NCBI GenBank assembly: GCA_963762315.1
Contig: CAVXKO010000003.1
Location: 186,001-250,000 of the forward strand
Origin: RPQJ01 sp963762315
GTDB taxonomy: Bacteria > Pseudomonadota > Gammaproteobacteria > Steroidobacterales > Steroidobacteraceae
Direction of reading: 5' to 3'
DNA length: 64,000 bases
The notes under the pieces are model-generated. The model was not told where the DNA came from. It did no database searches and was given only the letters and a program-made list of their open reading frames with translations. The position numbers and the translations under genes are program-made. Positions 53,274-61,980 of the stretch are shown here, piece by piece. Numbering within the stretch: position 1 is the first letter of the stretch; each line of letters opens with the position of its first letter.

Positions 53274-54230
53274 CTACGCAACCGCGGCGGCGATCCTTGA
53301 GGCGAGCTTCTGCGCATCGGCATGGAACAGCCGGATGCCGTCGGCGAGTTTCTCCGTCGCCATCGCATCTTCGTTGTGCATCCAGCGGAATGCTTCTTCG
53401 TCCATGTCTACGCGGGCAGCATCGCTGGCCTCGGCGGCTGCCGGGCTCAGCCGTCGCGGCACGTCGCCCGGGGCCGCCTCGAGCTTCTGCAGCAGGTCCG
53501 GGCTGATCGTCAGCAGGTCGCAGCCGGCAAGGTCGAGGATCTGCGTCGTCTTGCGGAAGCTCGCGCCCATCACCTGCGTCTCGTAGCCGAATTTCTTGTA
53601 GTAGTCGTAAATGCGGGTCACGGAGGCGACGCCCGGATCCGACTCGCGCGGGATGTCCTCCACGCCCTGTGCCTTCCTGTGCCAGTCGTAGATCCGCCCG
53701 ACGAACGGCGAGATCAACGTGACGCCCGCGTCGGCGCAGGCCACGGCCTGCGCGAAGCTGAAGAGCAGCGTCAGGTTGCAGTGGATGCCATCGTGTTCGA
53801 GCCGCTCGGCGGCGCGAATGCCCTCCCAGGTGCTCGCAATCTTGATCAGTACCCGTTCGCGCGGGACGCCGGCTGCCTCGTACAGGTCGATGAGCCGGCG
53901 TGCCTTGGTCTCCGTGGCGCTCGTGTCGAAACTGAGGCGCGCTTCCACTTCGGTCGAGACTCGCCCCGGGACCAGCTCGAGGATGCGCCGGCCGAATCCG
54001 ACGAACAGCCGGTCCATCGTGTCGGCGAGCCGCGAGTCCGCGGGCGTTCCGGCCGCGGCCGCGATGGCTTCGTCGATGATCGGCCGGTAACGCGCATCCT
54101 GCGCCGCCTTGAGGATCAGGCTCGGGTTGGTCGTGGCGTCCTGCGGCCGGAATTTCCCGATCGCATCGATGTCGCCGGTGTCGGCGACGATGATCGAGTG
54201 CTGCTTCAGGCCGTCGAGCTGGCTGACCAT
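53274..54230 (-). CDS. tal: Transaldolase
   Basis: A cytosolic class I aldolase of 318 residues that exchanges a dihydroxyacetone unit between sugar phosphates in the pentose phosphate pathway. The Schiff-base lysine is in ERVLIKIASTWEGIRAAERL; PQDATTNPSLILKAAQ and GIHCNLTLLFSFAQAVACAD are family signatures, with SPFVGRIYDWHRKAQG and GASFRKTTQILDLAG near the phosphate site. Its length fits the TalA/TalB type. ATG 54230 is 19 bases after the phosphoketolase stop, so the two form an operon. Confidence 0.97.
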   Translation of the reverse strand: MVSQLDGLKQHSIIVADTGDIDAIGKFRPQDATTNPSLILKAAQDARYRPIIDEAIAAAAGTPADSRLADTMDRLFVGFGRRILELVPGRVSTEVEARLSFDTSATETKARRLIDLYEAAGVPRERVLIKIASTWEGIRAAERLEHDGIHCNLTLLFSFAQAVACADAGVTLISPFVGRIYDWHRKAQGVEDIPRESDPGVASVTRIYDYYKKFGYETQVMGASFRKTTQILDLAGCDLLTISPDLLQKLEAAPGDVPRRLSPAAAEASDAARVDMDEEAFRWMHNEDAMATEKLADGIRLFHADAQKLASRIAAAVA

Positions 54231-54249
54231 GGTGTCCTCGTCGAGTGCG

Positions 54250-56619
54250 TCACAGCGGCCACTTCCAGTCACGCTCGGCCGGACGGTCGATGCCGTGCTC
54301 GTGCGCGTAATTGCGGCACTCGATCTGCAGGTTGCGCATCTTTTCCTTCACGTGCGCGCCCGCCACCTGCAGACGCGGCACGCGATCGATGGCGTCGATC
54401 GCGAGGCTGAAGCGGTCCACCTCGTTGTTGATCGCGAGCTCGAGCGGCGTGTTGATGTTGCCCTTTTCCTTGTAGCCACGCACGTGCAGGTTGTCGTGGT
54501 TCGTGCGGCGGTAGGCGAGGCGGTGGATCAGCCACGGATAGCCGTGGAAGTTGAAGATGATCGGCTTGTCCGTCGTGAAGAGCGTGTCGAAGTCCCGGTC
54601 GGAGAGGCCGTGCGGGTGCTCCTTCGGCGGCGTGAGCTTGTACAGATCGACGACGTTGACGAAGCGGATCTTCAGGTCCGGGAAGTGCTGGCGCAGCAGC
54701 GCCACCGCCGCCAGCGCCTCCTGCGTCGCGATGTCGCCGCAACCCGCCATCACGACGTCGGGCTCGGCGCCCTGGTCGTTGCTGGCCCAGTCCCAGAGCC
54801 CGATGCCCTTGGCGCAGTGCTTGATCGCCGCATCCATGTCGAGGAACTGCAGGTGCTTCTGCTTGTCGCAGACGATCACGTTGATGTTGTCGGTGCTCTT
54901 GAGGCAATGCTCCGCGACCGACAACAGGCAGTTCGAATCCGGCGGCAGGTAGATGCGCGTGACGGTCGGGCTCTTGTTGACCACGACGTCGAGGAAGCCC
55001 GGGTCCTGGTGCGTGAAGCCGTTGTGGTCCTGCCGCCAGACGGTCGAGGTGATCAGCATGTTGAGCGAGGCGACCGGCGCGCGCCAGGGCAGCTCCTCGC
55101 AGATGTCGAGCCACTTGGCGTGCTGGTTGAACATCGAGTCGATGACGTGGACGAACGCTTCGTAGGTCGAGAAGAAGCCGTGCCGGCCGGTCAGCAGGTA
55201 GCCTTCGAGCCAGCCCTCGAGCGTGTGCTCGGAGAGCATCTCCATGACGCGGCCGTCCGGGGCGAGCTCGCCGCCGTCGGCATCGACCGGAAGCATGTCC
55301 GCGAGCCAGGTCTTCTTGCTCGCCTGGTACACGGCGTCGAGCTTGTTCGAAGACGTTTCGTCCGGCCCGAAGACGCGGAAGTTGTCGACGTTGAGCTTCA
55401 GGATGTCGCGCAGGAATTCGCCGAGCTTGCGGGTGTTCTCCGCCTCGACGGCGCCCGGCTTCTTCACCGGGACCGAGTAGTCACGGAAATCCGGCAGCCG
55501 CAGCGGCCGGCGCAGCTGCCCGCCGTTCGCGTGCGGGTTCGCGCTCATGCGGCGGCGGCCCTGCGGCGCAAGAGCCTTGAGTTCCGCGACCAGCCGGCCT
55601 TCCTTGTCGAACAGCTCCTGCGGCCGGTAGCTCTTGAGCCACTTTTCCAGCAGCTTCAGGTTCCCGGGATTGTCGCGCACGTCGGCGAGCGGCACCTGGT
55701 GCGAGCGCCAGTAGCCCTCGACGGCGTGCCCGTTGACCTTCTTCGGGCCGGTCCAGCCCTTCGGGCTGCGCAGCACGATCATCGGCCAGCGTGCGCGCAC
55801 GGCCTTGCCGGTGCGGCGTGCCGTCGACTGGATCCTGCGGATGTCGAGCACGCAGCGCTCCATCGTCGCGGCCATCAGCTCGTGCATCCTGATCGGGTCG
55901 TCGCCCTCGACGAAATGCGGCGTCCAGCCGTAGCCGCGGAACAGCGCATCGAGTTCCTCGTGGGAAATCCGCGAGAGGATCGTCGGGTTGTTGATCTTGT
56001 AGCCGTTCAGGTGCAGCACGGGCAGCACCGCGCCGTCGCGCACCGGGTTCAGGAACTTGTTGGAGTGCCAGGCCGTGGCGAGCGGGCCGGTCTCCGACTC
56101 ACCGTCGCCGACGACCACCGTCACGAGCAGGTCGGGATTGTCGAACGCCGCGCCGAACGCGTGCGAGACGCTGTAGCCGAGTTCGCCGCCCTCGTGGATC
56201 GATCCGGGCGTCTCGGGCGTGCAGTGGCTGCCGATGCCGCCCGGGAACGAGAACTCCTTGAAGAACTGCCGCAGGCCCTCGAGGTCTTCACCCTTGTTCG
56301 GGTAGATCTCCGCGTACGTGCCCTCGAGGTACACGGGCGCCAGCACGCCCGGTGCGCCGTGGCCCGGACCCGCGAGGAAGATCGCGTCCAGGTCGTACTT
56401 CCGGATCAGGCGATTGAGGTGGACGTACGTGAAGCTCAGGCCCGGGCTGGCGCCCCAGTGCCCCAGCAGCCGGTTCTTGATGTGCTCCGGCTTGAGCGGT
56501 TCGCGCAGCAGCGGGTTGCCCTGCAGGTAGATCATGCCCGCGGCGAGGTAGTTGCAGGCGCGCCAGTACGCGTCGATCTGCTGCAGGTCCCGAGCCTCCA
56601 AGGTCTTTCCCTTCGCCAT
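54250..56619 (-). CDS. xfp: Xylulose-5-phosphate/fructose-6-phosphate phosphoketolase
   Basis: A TPP enzyme of 789 residues, the usual size, that splits xylulose-5-P (and often fructose-6-P) with phosphate into acetyl-P plus a triose- or tetrose-phosphate. Signatures include GHWGASPGLSFTYVHLNRLI, GPGHGAPGVLAPVYLEGTYA, GGELGYSVSHAFGAAFDNPD, VVGDGESETGPLATAWHSNK for TPP/Mg binding, and ITSTVWRQDHNGFTHQDPGF in the pyrimidine domain. AGGAGG stands five bases before ATG 56619. It is first of an operon with transaldolase, which would regenerate pentose phosphates. Acetyl-P fate (acetate kinase or Pta) is not encoded in the window. Confidence 0.97.
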   Translation of the reverse strand: MAKGKTLEARDLQQIDAYWRACNYLAAGMIYLQGNPLLREPLKPEHIKNRLLGHWGASPGLSFTYVHLNRLIRKYDLDAIFLAGPGHGAPGVLAPVYLEGTYAEIYPNKGEDLEGLRQFFKEFSFPGGIGSHCTPETPGSIHEGGELGYSVSHAFGAAFDNPDLLVTVVVGDGESETGPLATAWHSNKFLNPVRDGAVLPVLHLNGYKINNPTILSRISHEELDALFRGYGWTPHFVEGDDPIRMHELMAATMERCVLDIRRIQSTARRTGKAVRARWPMIVLRSPKGWTGPKKVNGHAVEGYWRSHQVPLADVRDNPGNLKLLEKWLKSYRPQELFDKEGRLVAELKALAPQGRRRMSANPHANGGQLRRPLRLPDFRDYSVPVKKPGAVEAENTRKLGEFLRDILKLNVDNFRVFGPDETSSNKLDAVYQASKKTWLADMLPVDADGGELAPDGRVMEMLSEHTLEGWLEGYLLTGRHGFFSTYEAFVHVIDSMFNQHAKWLDICEELPWRAPVASLNMLITSTVWRQDHNGFTHQDPGFLDVVVNKSPTVTRIYLPPDSNCLLSVAEHCLKSTDNINVIVCDKQKHLQFLDMDAAIKHCAKGIGLWDWASNDQGAEPDVVMAGCGDIATQEALAAVALLRQHFPDLKIRFVNVVDLYKLTPPKEHPHGLSDRDFDTLFTTDKPIIFNFHGYPWLIHRLAYRRTNHDNLHVRGYKEKGNINTPLELAINNEVDRFSLAIDAIDRVPRLQVAGAHVKEKMRNLQIECRNYAHEHGIDRPAERDWKWPL

Positions 56620-56760
56620 ACACCCTCCTGATGATGCCCGCCTGAAACGTGGTGGCCCGGACTCCCGGCAAGCCTAAGGCAAACTTCGTGGCATGTGCTA
56701 TCTCGGATTGGGCAGCGGGCGCTGTGGCATATTCCCGCCAGATTCCGGGAGTAGGTGCCC

Positions 56761-57834
56761 ATGCGCATCGCGTCGTTTTCGATAGACGGTCGGCCCAGGC
56801 GGTTACTTTGCGCCATTGCGTGGCTGGCCGCCGGCGTTCTCGATGCCGCGTCCCCGGCGCAGGCTGCGCCCAGGACGGACATCGTGATTCTTAATAACGG
56901 CGATCGCATCACTGGCGAGGTCAAGTCCCTCGAGCAGGGCAAGCTCGAGTTCAAGACCGACGCCGCCGGCACCCTCTACATCGAGTGGGACAAGGTCCAG
57001 AGCGTCGAGTCGACTCAGTTTCTCCGGGTCGAACTTGCCAGTGGCTTGCGGTACTTCGGCCAGGCGCCCAAGGCCGACGAGTCCGGCACGCTGCGCCTGG
57101 TCGCAGGGGAGGACGCCAAGGGCTGGAACCTGAAGATGGCGAACGTCATCCGCATCGACCCCATCGAGCAGGAATTCCTCAAGCGCATCGACGGCTACCT
57201 GACGGCCGGCTACAACTACACCAAGTCGAACGACCTGCAGCAGTTTACGTTCACGGGCGGGCTCAACGCCCGCGCCACCACCCACCAGTGGACGCTCGAC
57301 GGCTCGTCGACGGTCACCACGCAGCAGGGCAACGACGATTCGGCGCGCTGGAACCTCTCGGGCGGATACCGGCATTTCCTCGCGGACCGCTGGTTCCTGC
57401 AGGGGTTCGGCGGCTTCGAGGGCAACGACGAGCTCGGCCTCAACCTGCGCTCGACCGTCGGCGGCGCCTACGGCCGCTACCTCGCGCAGACCAACCACCA
57501 GGATTGGGCCGCCTACGCCGGCCTGGCGTACACGAAGGAAAATTTCGTCGGCCGCGACCAGGCCGACAGCGTCGAGGGCGTGCTCGGCACGCAGTACTCT
57601 TTCTACCGCTACGACACGCCCGAGGCCTCGCTCGATGCAACCCTGAACCTGCTGCCGAGCCTGACGCAGTCCGGGCGCGTGCGTGTCGACGGCAAGCTGC
57701 GGTCGCGCTACGAGATGGTCAAGGACCTCTTCTTCGAGGTCAGCCTGTACGGAACCTACGACAGCGATCCGGGCGAGACGGCGATCTCGAAGTCCGACTA
57801 CGGCCTCACGACGTCGCTCGGCTATTCCTTCTGA
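56761..57834 (+). CDS. DUF481 family outer-membrane protein
   Basis: A 357-residue exported protein (LLCAIAWLAAGVLDAASPAQ). The N-terminal part (IVILNNGDRITGEVKSLEQG, IEWDKVQSVESTQ) is the small beta domain that precedes DUF481 barrels; the barrel follows from DGYLTAGYNYTKSNDLQQFT and ends YGLTTSLGYSF, with YSFYRYDTPEASLDATLNLL near the end. DUF481 is PF04338, salt-induced outer-membrane YdiY-like proteins. It is divergent from phosphoketolase. Directly past its stop the minus strand carries the cut end of an antiporter gene, so the right neighbourhood of this gene may be rearranged or misassembled. Confidence 0.85.
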   Translation: MRIASFSIDGRPRRLLCAIAWLAAGVLDAASPAQAAPRTDIVILNNGDRITGEVKSLEQGKLEFKTDAAGTLYIEWDKVQSVESTQFLRVELASGLRYFGQAPKADESGTLRLVAGEDAKGWNLKMANVIRIDPIEQEFLKRIDGYLTAGYNYTKSNDLQQFTFTGGLNARATTHQWTLDGSSTVTTQQGNDDSARWNLSGGYRHFLADRWFLQGFGGFEGNDELGLNLRSTVGGAYGRYLAQTNHQDWAAYAGLAYTKENFVGRDQADSVEGVLGTQYSFYRYDTPEASLDATLNLLPSLTQSGRVRVDGKLRSRYEMVKDLFFEVSLYGTYDSDPGETAISKSDYGLTTSLGYSF

Positions 57835-57839
57835 GCGCA

Positions 57840-58486
57840 GAGGCAGGAACCGCACGTGCCCCTCGATGCGGTTGATGAGGTACACGAGGCCGATCGCGGC
57901 TGCCACCGAAAGGACCAGCGAGACGACCCCGCCGCCGAGGAAGCCGGTTGCAAAGGCTCCGATCGACCCGTGCGCCTGGAGCCACGAGTAGAACACGAGG
58001 ATGCCGACGATGTCGGAGAGCGAGCTTTCGTACACGATGAACTCGCGGGCATCGCCCGGCAGGCCGACGGAATTCGGGATGGCGACGGCGCTCGAGATCA
58101 CGGCAAAGGGCATGGCCGCAAGTGCCGCGGCGGCGAGTGGCAGCTCCAGTGCGTAGTGGAACGCGGCCGTCAGCAGAGCGACGCACACGAGGAACCCGGC
58201 CACCGCCGAGAACGAGGCCCGCGCCACGAGGGGGATCTTGTCGCGCTTCAGCGAAAGGTCGAGCGCGCCCTCGAGCACGATCAGGATCAGGCCGAGCGTG
58301 CCGATGACGGGCACCGGGGGTTCACCCAGGCGAGGTGCAGATCGAGCCGCTCCATTACCTGCCGCCCGATCATGCCGGTCGCCACGAGCAGCACGACCGA
58401 CGGCAGCTTAGTGCGCCGGCCGAAGATGTCGAGCAGGTAGGCGAAGACGAGGAGCGCGGAAACGCGAGGATCGCGGTGTTCGTCAT
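57840..58486 (-). pseudogene. Sodium/proton antiporter (CPA family), C-terminal half missing, frameshifted
   Basis: ATG 58486 begins a cation:proton antiporter: ALLVFAYLLDIFGRRTKLPS, VPVIGTLGLILIVLEGALDL, AMPFAVISSAVAIPN and YESSLSDIVGILVFYSWLQA, then VSLVLSVAAAIGLVYLINRI and EGHVRFLPL. Two bases are missing near 58463 and in a C run near 58315 (AACCCCCGG, one C short). At EGHVRFLPL (about 57845) homologous sequence stops within about ten bases of the DUF481 stop codon; the frame then runs antisense through DUF481 with no sense. Relatives continue with several more membrane segments. Either a real deletion or a chimeric join. About 210 of an expected 400 residues remain. Confidence 0.75.
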
Positions 58487-58500
58487 CCGGCGCCGATCGG

Positions 58501-59170
58501 TCAGCCACCGAGCAGTTGCCGCCGGGAGATCTGGCTCGTCGGTTGCGGCTCCGGCTCGTCGACGCTGAAGAGCCCGTCCGCGGCGGCCTGTGCGGCGAGC
58601 TGCGCCGCTTCGTGATCGGTGAACTCGCTCATCGTCGAGAACAGCGAGCAGTACCCGATCAGGCCGAACTCCGGCAGTTCCGTGACGGTGAAGTCGTACG
58701 AGCCCGACGGGAACGCAAGCCGCGCCTTCCCGCCGCTCACCCACACCGCGAGATCGTCCGGCGAGGGAATCGCCGTCACGTTCATGAACCACGGCGTCAC
58801 GACCACGCCGACGTGGCGCCCGTCGTCTTCGCGAAAGCCGACGGCCTCGACGGCCAGCGTCGGGTTGTAGATCGGCATGCCCTTGACCTTGAGCGCCGCG
58901 CGCCGGTACGCGTTGGCGAGCCGCTGCACGGCATCCTCGTCGGACGGGGCCGCCGTGCCGAGGACCATGAATTTCGCCTTGTCGGCCCCGCAGCTCGGGC
59001 ACGTCCCAGGTGTCGGGCAGCAGGCGGAACGGCGTGCCCGGCGGGATCTGGTTGACCTCCTCGCCGAGCGCCGGGTCGTACACCCACCAGCAGATGCCGC
59101 ACTCGAGCCGCGTGTCGTCGGCGATGCGCGAGCCGTCGCCGCCATAGCTGCTCTCGAACGGGCGGCTCAT
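58501..59170 (-). CDS. hupJ: Rubredoxin-HybE fusion hydrogenase maturation protein (HupI-HupJ), frameshifted
   Basis: The first frame gives a rubredoxin domain (LECGICWWVYDPALGEEVNQ, IPPGTPFRLLPDTWDVP) and, after a one-base shift near 58994, its second knuckle CPSCGADKAKFMVLG. The rest is a HybE/HupJ chaperone domain (RRAALKVKGMPIYNPTLAVE, VVVTPWFMNVTAIPSPDD, LPEFGLIGYCSLFSTMSEF). In rhizobial and Ralstonia operons these are separate genes, HupI/HoxR (rubredoxin) and HupJ/HoxT. They help assemble the small-subunit iron-sulfur clusters, especially under oxygen. Repaired length about 222 residues. It overlaps the hupH stop by ATGA. Confidence 0.87.
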
Positions 59171-60021
59171 GACGCGAACGCCTCGAGGATCTCGGCGAGG
59201 CGCTCCGCGGAATCCTGGAAGTCCTCCTTCGCGGCCAGCACGGCGACGGGCACGCCGCCGACTTCGAGCGTGTCGAGGATCACCTTGCCGAGGCCGTTGA
59301 CGTACTGCACGGCCCAGACGTGCCGCAGCCCCGTCGCGAACACGCGCGAGCTGCCGTAGCCGCCGGAACGGATCACGAGCGGCGCCTGCCCGAGCACGTG
59401 CGTGAGCACGTCGGCGTCGATGTCGGTGAGCGGCAGCAGCGTGAAGTTGATGACGTGGTTCTCGTCGCCGGGCCGGTACTTGCTCGAGCGATCCTGCAGC
59501 TCGGCCAGCAGGAACGGCGCGTTCATCGCGCCCTGCGGCATCTGCTTCGGAATCTCGAGCGTGTCGCGGGTCATCTCCGCGGCGACTTTCATGACCGGTT
59601 CCGGCACGGCGCCCACTTCGATCCATTCGTCCGTCACGCCGTCCGCACCGCTCGCTTCGAGGCGCCAGATGCCCGCCATCACGGACTCGACGATGCGGCG
59701 GAACGACTCGCCCACGCCGACCTTGGCCCAGACGTCGCCCTCGCCGAGAATGTCGGCCACGGCTGCCTTGCCGGCTTCGTCGAGGTCGCGCAGGCTGTAG
59801 CGCGTCGGCGGGGCATCCGGCGCATCGATGCGCCGGCGCAGGTCCGCGATCACGCCGTGCAGGATCGAGCGGGCCGCGGGCGTGAGTTGCCCGGCGGCCA
59901 TGGCCGGCCGCGGCGGGCGCACGAGGCCCGTCGGCATGCCGATCAGCCGCGGCGCGTCGTCGCCGCCCGCGGGAGATTCCCCGGGGACCTTCGGATGCCA
60001 GACGAGCACGTGTTCGGTCAT
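59167..60021 (-). CDS. hupH: Hydrogenase expression/formation protein HupH (HyaF/HoxQ family)
   Basis: A 284-residue cytosolic protein of the HupH/HyaF/HoxQ family. Blocks include ILHGVIADLRRRIDAPDAPP, EIPKQMPQGAMNAPFLLAEL, ENHVINFTLLPLTDIDADVL and GSSRVFATGLRHVWAVQYVN followed by GLGKVILDTLEVG. These proteins act on the precursor of the hydrogenase small subunit before export, most needed under oxygen. ATG 60021 overlaps the stop of the preceding hupG by four bases, and its own stop overlaps the rubredoxin-HybE start. The order G-H-IJ matches rhizobial hup operons. Confidence 0.93.
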   Translation of the reverse strand: MTEHVLVWHPKVPGESPAGGDDAPRLIGMPTGLVRPPRPAMAAGQLTPAARSILHGVIADLRRRIDAPDAPPTRYSLRDLDEAGKAAVADILGEGDVWAKVGVGESFRRIVESVMAGIWRLEASGADGVTDEWIEVGAVPEPVMKVAAEMTRDTLEIPKQMPQGAMNAPFLLAELQDRSSKYRPGDENHVINFTLLPLTDIDADVLTHVLGQAPLVIRSGGYGSSRVFATGLRHVWAVQYVNGLGKVILDTLEVGGVPVAVLAAKEDFQDSAERLAEILEAFAS

Positions 60022-60419
60022 GCGTTTCCTCCAAAATCCTGGGGCGAGGGCGCGTCGCCGGGCGCCAGCAGCCTTTCGCAGGCTTGCGCAAAGACGGGCC
60101 AGTCGCGCATGCGCGCGACCAGTTCGAAAGGTTCGCCGTCGCGCACGTAGACGACGGCGGGCGTCACCACGACGCCGAATCGGGTCATCAGCGCGGCCTC
60201 GTCGCGCCGGTCGACGAGACCGAGGCGCAGGCGGCCCTGGTAGCTGGTCAGCAGCTCGCGCACGACCACGGCCACATCGAGGCCTTCCGGCCGCTGCGCG
60301 ACGTCGCCGCTGAAGAAGAGCAGGGCGCGGGGATTGCGCGCCAGGAATTCGTCGAGGTCGGCCTTGCGCACCACGTCGCAGGACGGATGCCCGGCCAGTG
60401 CCTGCAGTACGTCCGTCAT
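60018..60419 (-). CDS. hupG: Thioredoxin-like hydrogenase accessory protein HupG (HyaE/HoxO family)
   Basis: A 133-residue thioredoxin-fold protein without the CXXC pair, as in HyaE/HoxO. RNPRALLFFSGDVAQRPEGL and AVVVRELLTSYQGRLRLGLV are followed by MTRFGVVVTPAVVYVRDGEP, where the cis-proline lies in TPAVV. It binds the Tat signal of the small-subunit precursor in related organisms. ATG 60419 overlaps the hupD stop (ATGA) and its stop overlaps hupH, so translation is coupled along the operon. Confidence 0.9.
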   Translation of the reverse strand: MTDVLQALAGHPSCDVVRKADLDEFLARNPRALLFFSGDVAQRPEGLDVAVVVRELLTSYQGRLRLGLVDRRDEAALMTRFGVVVTPAVVYVRDGEPFELVARMRDWPVFAQACERLLAPGDAPSPQDFGGNA

Positions 60420-61088
60420 CGGGAGCCTCCCTGGTCGTCGTTCTGTTTGTTCTCGCTCGCCGCGCGGATCGCGAGGAACCGCTCGTCCCCGGTGCGGCAG
60501 GCCACGTCGGCGGACGGGCGCTCGTTCTCGTAGCGCGCGCGCGCGAGGGCGGCGATCACCGTCGCGCGCTGGGCGGGTTCGGTGCGCTTCGTCGCGACGA
60601 CACCCCAGCGCGCCAGTTCCTCGAGCCCGAGCTCGAGCGCCGCCGGCACCTTGGCCTGCACCGCGGGCGTGAGGCTGCCGCCGTAGTCGGCCAGCTCGAC
60701 GGGCTTGATCCCGACCACCGTGAAGTACTCGGGCTTGTGATTGAGCAGCTCGAGGCTGGCGAGGATGTCGTTCATCCCCACCTGGTGCAGGCTCATCTTG
60801 CCGACGCCCATGATCCCGCGGGATCTCGTCGTCGCGTGCGACGATCAGCGAGCCCGGCTCGCCGCGGTGCGCGACGGCATCGAACAGCAGCACGTGGGTG
60901 GCGTCGAGCAGCAGCGGCACGAGCGCGAGGCCGAGCGTGCCGCCGTCGAGCACCTCGACGTCCGAGGGGAGGTCCCAGCCGTCGCCGAGGGCTTCCACGC
61001 AACGCACGCCGAAGCCTTCGTCGGCCCAGAGAATGTTGCCGACGCCGAGCACGACGATGCGGCGCGAGGCGATTGAGTCCGGGTTCAT
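60416..61088 (-). CDS. hupD: Hydrogenase maturation protease HupD (HyaD family), one frameshift
   Basis: The N-terminal frame reads IVVLGVGNILWADEGFGVRC, the family start with the conserved Glu of the nickel site, then VEVLDGGTLGLALVPLLLDA with its Asp, and FDAVAHRGEPGSLIVARDDE. Near 60820 one extra G shifts the frame; the continuation is MGVGKMSLHQVGMNDILASL and LELLNHKPEYFTVVGIKPVE with the third ligand His. About 223 residues repaired. It cleaves the C-terminal peptide of the large subunit once nickel is inserted. Its start is 135 bases after hupC, the only long gap in the operon. Confidence 0.9.
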
Positions 61089-61136
61089 GTGTCCGAGGGC
61101 CCCTGTCGGTGCGTTTAGACGGCGTCCAAAAGTATA

Positions 61137-61187
61137 ACGGGACAGGGGGAGTTCGGGGCGGAAGCGCCCCTCGTCCCGCTGTCCCGT
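61137..61187. other. Nested hairpin in the hupC-hupD gap
   Basis: ACGGGACAG (61137-61145) pairs with CTGTCCCGT (61179-61187), and inside it GGGGCG (61155-61160) pairs with CGCCCC (61165-61170) around GAAG. No long T tract follows on either strand, so it may protect or process the operon mRNA, separating structural-gene from maturation-gene messages. Confidence 0.6.
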
Positions 61188-61223
61188 CGGCCCGGGATCG
61201 GGCCTGGGTTCAGCAGACCTGCC

Positions 61224-61969
61224 TCAGCGGAAGAACCTCCAACCGCTGACCATGGTGCTGATCGTCGTCTGGCGGTGCGTCATGTCCTCGCGGATGGCCA
61301 TGTACATGTGCACCATCGAGAAGATGACCATGATCCACATGCGGCGTGGTGCACCGTGTGGACCGTCATCGAGTCGCCGAGCAGCCGCAGCACCCAGCCG
61401 AACGCGCCGTAGTACCAGCCGTCGTAGCCCGCGCCTTCGGCGAACATCGCGAATCCCGTGAGCAGCAGGACGATGCATCGGCAGCACGAACATGAGGAAC
61501 ATGGCGAGGTGCGCCAGCGGGTTGTGTCCGACGTACTCCTTCGGCTTCTTGAGGAACAGGTACCAGCCGATCTCCTCGAACAGGTCCTTCCACCACGCGA
61601 GGCTCCAGAACGGGATGTAGAAGATCTGCCGCGCGTGTGGGCCGCCCACGATCGCGCGGTAGAGCCGCAAGCAGGAACATCACGCCCAGGATCATGCCGG
61701 CCGAGAAGTGCACGAAGCGGATCCAGCCGAACAGGAAGTGGGCGGCCGCCTCGCCGCCCAGGGAGGGCGGCGGCGTGCCGATGAAGTAGCCCGTGACGGC
61801 CAGCACGACGATGCAGATGCGCCGTCACCCAGTGCCAGATGCGCACTGCCGCGTCATAGACGTACACCGGCCCCGCCAGCACGCCCTTGGGCGGCAGGAT
61901 CGCCTCGCCGAAGAGGCCTTCGCGCAGCCTGTTCGCGATGGGTGTCGAAGGGTGATACATCTTGGTCAT
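61224..61969 (-). CDS. hupC: [NiFe] hydrogenase cytochrome b subunit HupC (HyaC), frameshifted
   Basis: A four-helix membrane diheme cytochrome that takes electrons from the small subunit to the quinone pool. Pieces in order: MTKMYHPSTPIANRLREGLF, PVYVYDAAVRIWHWVTA (heme His), MLAVTGYFIGTPPPSLGGEA with FLFGWIRFVHFSAGMILG (second His), RQIFYIPFWSLAWWKDLFEE, GWYLFLKKPKEYVGHNPLAH with LAMFLMFVLP, then FAMFAEGAGYDGWYYGAFGW and MWIMVIFSMVHMYMAIREDM. About five one-base shifts occur between 61820 and 61340. Repaired length about 247 residues. It starts 11 bases after the large-subunit stop. Confidence 0.87.
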
Positions 61970-61980
61970 GGCATCCCTCC

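Noticed and set aside
54109..56631. 840-codon plus-strand open frame antisense to phosphoketolase
   Set aside because: Phosphoketolase on the other strand is unambiguous; the antisense protein is compositionally a shadow.
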